NCBI RefSeq assembly: GCF_011806525.1
Contig: NZ_JAAVKI010000004.1
Location: 62,001 to 126,000 of the forward strand
DNA: 64,000 bases
Direction of reading: 5' to 3'
From: Thalassospira sp. HF15
GTDB lineage: Bacteria; Pseudomonadota; Alphaproteobacteria; Rhodospirillales; Thalassospiraceae
Numbering within the stretch: the first letter of the stretch is position 1; each line of letters opens with the position of its first letter. Under the pieces are notes generated by a model. It had not been told where the DNA came from. It ran no database searches and saw only the letters and a list, made by a program, of their open reading frames with translations. The translations under genes and the position numbers were made by a program. Shown piece by piece: positions 61,102 to 64,000 of this stretch.

Positions 61102-64000
61102 ATGGCACAACAATTGGCGGCAGTTCAACTCGACGATAAATACACGCTTGAGGAAGGCCGGGTTTACCTTACCGGCATTCAGGCCTTGGTCCGTTTGCCT
61201 CTGATGCAGCGCCAGCTTGATGCGCGCGCAGGCCTGAATACCGCCGGGTGCATTTCAGGATACCGCGGATCGCCGCTGGGTGGGCTGGATCAGCAGCTTT
61301 GGCGCGCCAAGAAATTCCTGACCAAACAGCAGATCGAATTTCAGGCCGGGGTGAACGAAGACCTTGCCGCCACCGTCGTCTGGGGCAGCCAGCAGGTCAA
61401 CATGTACAACGATGCCAAATATGATGGCGTCTTTGGCATGTGGTATGGCAAGGGACCGGGCGTTGACCGATCCGGTGACGTTTTCAAGCACGCCAACCAT
61501 GCCGGCACGTCAAAACATGGCGGTGTTCTGGTTCTGGCCGGTGATGACCATTCCTGCAAATCATCCACCCTGCCCCATCAGACCGAATATGCCTTCATTG
61601 ATGCGCAAATCCCGGTTCTGAACCCGTCGGGTGTTCAGGACATTCTGGATTACGGTCTGCATGGCTGGGCCATGAGCCGCTATTCCGGCTGTTGGGTGGC
61701 GATGAAAACCATTGCCGAAACGGTGGAAAGCTCGGCCGCCGCCGATGTCGCCCCGGATCGCATCACGCCTGTGATTCCGACCGATTTTGAAATGCCGGAG
61801 GGCGGCCTACATATCCGCTGGCCCGACACGCCCAAAGAGCAAGAACATCGCCTGATGAAATACAAGCTATATGCCGCACTGGCATATGCCCGGGCGAACA
61901 AGCTCAATAAAACAGTGATCGACAGTCCGAATGCGCGGCTTGGCATCATCACCACAGGCAAGGCCTATCTTGATGTCATGCAGGCCTTTGATGACCTTGG
62001 CATCACCGAAGAAGACGCGGCCAAAATCGGCATTCGCGTTCTCAAGGTCGGGATGAGCTGGCCGCTCAACCGTGATGACGTGCGTGAATTCGCCATGGGG
62101 CTGGAAGAAATCATCGTCGTCGAGGAAAAGCGCGCGGTGATGGAAAACCAGGTCAAGGAACAGCTTTATAACTGGCGCGAAGACGTCCGCCCACAGGTGA
62201 TCGGCAAGTTCGATGAGAAGGGCGAATGGATCCTGCCATCGATGGATGAACTCACCCCGGCACGGGTTGCTGTGGTTCTGGCCGAACGGATCAAGCGTTT
62301 CTATGACAGCCCGGCCATTCATGAACGCATCGACTGGCTGACAGAAAAAGAACGCGAAATCGCCGAGCCGCGCCCGGATGTTGCACGCATTCCGTGGTTC
62401 TGCCCGGGCTGCCCGCATAACAGCTCCACCAAGGTGCCCGAGGGCAGCCGCGCCATGGCCGGTATTGGCTGTCATTATATGGTCAACTGGATGGATCGCT
62501 CCACCGAGACCTTTACCCATATGGGCGGCGAAGGTGCCACATGGATCGGACAGGCGCCGTTTACCAGCACAAAGCATGTCTTCCAGAATTTGGGGGATGG
62601 CACCTATTACCATTCCGGCTCGCTTGCTGTGCGTGCCGCCGTGGCATCTGGCGTGAACATCACCTATAAAATCCTGTTCAATGATGCGGTCGCCATGACG
62701 GGTGGACAGCCGGTCGACGGACCGCTGACCGTGCCGCAAATCACGCGCCAGATGTTTGACGAAGGCGCCAAACGCATCATCGTTTTGTCAGACGAGCCCG
62801 ATAAATACCCGATGGGCGCGGACTTTGCGCCGGGCGTTGACGTGCGTCATCGCGATACGCTTGACGAAACACAGAAAGAACTGCGCGAAATCGAAGGCGT
62901 TTCGATCCTGATCTTTGATCAGACCTGTGCGGCGGAAAAACGCCGCCGCCGCAAGCGCAAGCTGATGGTTGATCCGCCCAAGCGCGTCTTTATCAATGAT
63001 CTGGTCTGTGAAGGCTGTGGCGATTGCGGTGAACAGTCCAACTGCCTTGCGGTTGTGCCGGTTGAAACCGAATTTGGCCGCAAACGCGCGATTGACCAAT
63101 CCGCCTGCAACAAGGACTTTTCGTGCCTTAAGGGCTTCTGCCCAAGCTTTGTCACCATCGAAGGGGGCGAGCTTCGCAAGCCCGATGCTGCCGCCAAAGG
63201 CGACACCGGTATGGATACGGTCTTTGCCAGCCTGCCCCGCCCGACCCTGCCTGAAATTGACGAACCGTGGTCGGTTCTGGTCACGGGTGTTGGGGGCACG
63301 GGTGTTGTCACCATCGGGGCGTTGCTTGGTATGGCCGCCCATATCGAGGGCAAGGGCATTGTCGGGCTAGATATGGCAGGCCTTGCCCAGAAAGGCGGGG
63401 CTGTTGTCAGCCATATCCGCTTTGCCAATGACCAGGACAAGCTGCATGCCGCGCGCATTCCGGCCGGTGAAGCCAATGTCGTGCTGGGTTGTGACCTTCT
63501 GGTCGCGGCAAGCTTCGAAGGGCTTGCCAAAATGCGCCGCAACTTCACCCAGGCGGTGATCAACACCCATGAGACCGTCACCGGTGCATTTACCCACAAC
63601 CCGGACTTCGAGCTTAAAACCAACGAGCACATGAAGGTCATCAATGATGCCTGTGGTGCTGATGCGGTGCATTTCGTCGAAGGCAGTGACATTGCAACCC
63701 GCCTGATGGGCAATTCGATTGCGACCAACCTGTTCATGCTGGGCGTTGCCTGGCAGCGCGGACTGATCCCGATCAGTGAAGAAGCCCTGATGCAGGCGAT
63801 TGAGCTCAATGGCGTGTCGATTGACATGAACAAGCAGTCCTTCTACTGGGGACGCCTTTATGCCCATGATCGTGACCGCGTGATTGCGGTCGTCGGTCCG
63901 AACGAAGCCGAAGCGCACCCGATTGCCACCGAGCTTTCCGATATCATCGCCAAGCGCCGTGCCTTCCTGACCGATTACCAGAACGCGGCCTATGCGGATC
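61102..64000 (+). CDS. Indolepyruvate ferredoxin oxidoreductase, fused alpha/gamma subunits (3' truncated)
   Basis: 966 codons before the window ends; full family length is about 1150. Converts aryl-pyruvates to aryl-acetyl-CoA with ferredoxin reduction. The N-terminal pyrimidine-binding domain (CISGYRGSPLGGLDQQLW, VNEDLAATVVWGSQQ), a ThDP domain (WFCPGCPHNSSTKVPEGS, GGEGATWIGQAPFT), a 4Fe-4S cysteine cluster (CEGCGDCGEQSNC), and the gamma domain (VTGVGGTGVVTIGALLGMAA) come in that order. GAGGGAGA precedes the ATG at 61102. All subunits are in one chain, as in many aerobes. Confidence 0.95.
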   Translation, partial: MAQQLAAVQLDDKYTLEEGRVYLTGIQALVRLPLMQRQLDARAGLNTAGCISGYRGSPLGGLDQQLWRAKKFLTKQQIEFQAGVNEDLAATVVWGSQQVNMYNDAKYDGVFGMWYGKGPGVDRSGDVFKHANHAGTSKHGGVLVLAGDDHSCKSSTLPHQTEYAFIDAQIPVLNPSGVQDILDYGLHGWAMSRYSGCWVAMKTIAETVESSAAADVAPDRITPVIPTDFEMPEGGLHIRWPDTPKEQEHRLMKYKLYAALAYARANKLNKTVIDSPNARLGIITTGKAYLDVMQAFDDLGITEEDAAKIGIRVLKVGMSWPLNRDDVREFAMGLEEIIVVEEKRAVMENQVKEQLYNWREDVRPQVIGKFDEKGEWILPSMDELTPARVAVVLAERIKRFYDSPAIHERIDWLTEKEREIAEPRPDVARIPWFCPGCPHNSSTKVPEGSRAMAGIGCHYMVNWMDRSTETFTHMGGEGATWIGQAPFTSTKHVFQNLGDGTYYHSGSLAVRAAVASGVNITYKILFNDAVAMTGGQPVDGPLTVPQITRQMFDEGAKRIIVLSDEPDKYPMGADFAPGVDVRHRDTLDETQKELREIEGVSILIFDQTCAAEKRRRRKRKLMVDPPKRVFINDLVCEGCGDCGEQSNCLAVVPVETEFGRKRAIDQSACNKDFSCLKGFCPSFVTIEGGELRKPDAAAKGDTGMDTVFASLPRPTLPEIDEPWSVLVTGVGGTGVVTIGALLGMAAHIEGKGIVGLDMAGLAQKGGAVVSHIRFANDQDKLHAARIPAGEANVVLGCDLLVAASFEGLAKMRRNFTQAVINTHETVTGAFTHNPDFELKTNEHMKVINDACGADAVHFVEGSDIATRLMGNSIATNLFMLGVAWQRGLIPISEEALMQAIELNGVSIDMNKQSFYWGRLYAHDRDRVIAVVGPNEAEAHPIATELSDIIAKRRAFLTDYQNAAYAD

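Overview
The window reads as one stretch of chromosome from a Gram-negative alphaproteobacterium. The tol-pal cluster joined to ruvCAB, a zauP-zapA-6S RNA unit, a folP with a long N-terminal extension, and tkt followed directly by a type I gap all fit Rhodospirillales; protein style and gene order suggest a marine, Thalassospira-like organism, but that genus is an inference. There is no insertion sequence, prophage, CRISPR array, tRNA or rRNA. Base composition looks even throughout. Genes are tightly packed and most convergent pairs share a perfect-stem bidirectional terminator.

Layout. 1-8.3 kb: end of a PotI-type polyamine permease, a TetR regulator, an overlapping DUF898 membrane protein/M48 protease pair, a divergent Lrp-family regulator and alanine dehydrogenase pair, ilvD, and a long gap with a candidate small RNA. 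8.4-15.4 kb: a TPR-GT41-like glycosyltransferase, a GmhB-like HAD phosphatase, an AEC carrier, a DinB-fold protein with a small partner, thiD and glmM. 15.6-20.4 kb: two tandem 7TM histidine kinases, the second with a ruined ATP site, facing an OmpR-type response regulator; this module lies between folP and glmM. 20.8-34.3 kb: a minus-strand block, yebC, ruvCAB-ybgC-tolQRAB-pal, cpoB-tilS-ftsH-folP, covering Holliday junction processing, the Tol-Pal envelope machine, tRNA-Ile lysidine synthesis, membrane proteolysis and folate. 34.8-39.7 kb: two tandem paralogous chemoreceptors, each with its own near-identical terminator.

39.7-48.8 kb: a YmdB-type phosphoesterase, 6S RNA, zapA and zauP on the minus strand, then tkt, gap, a spermidine-synthase-like gene, an unknown gene, thiE, efp and suhB on the plus strand. 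49-52.5 kb: a three-gene envelope module (secreted OmpA-like protein, MotA/ExbB-like channel, MotB-like stator with a coiled coil). 52.6-60.7 kb: peroxiredoxin, a BenE transporter, and a sulfide-oxidation operon (persulfide dioxygenase-like MBL protein, a DUF442-SQR fusion, a SulP carrier) with a Crp/Fnr regulator upstream, then a VOC protein. 61.1 kb to the edge: a fused indolepyruvate ferredoxin oxidoreductase, cut by the window end.

Most likely to repay attention: the kinase/degenerate-kinase pair, the OmpA-MotA-MotB-like trio, the DUF442-SQR/PDO/SulP operon with a perfect 30-bp palindrome inside it, the terminator-ended transcript before 8.29 kb, and tandem 17-bp operator-like sites exactly 21 bp apart upstream of the first chemoreceptor.
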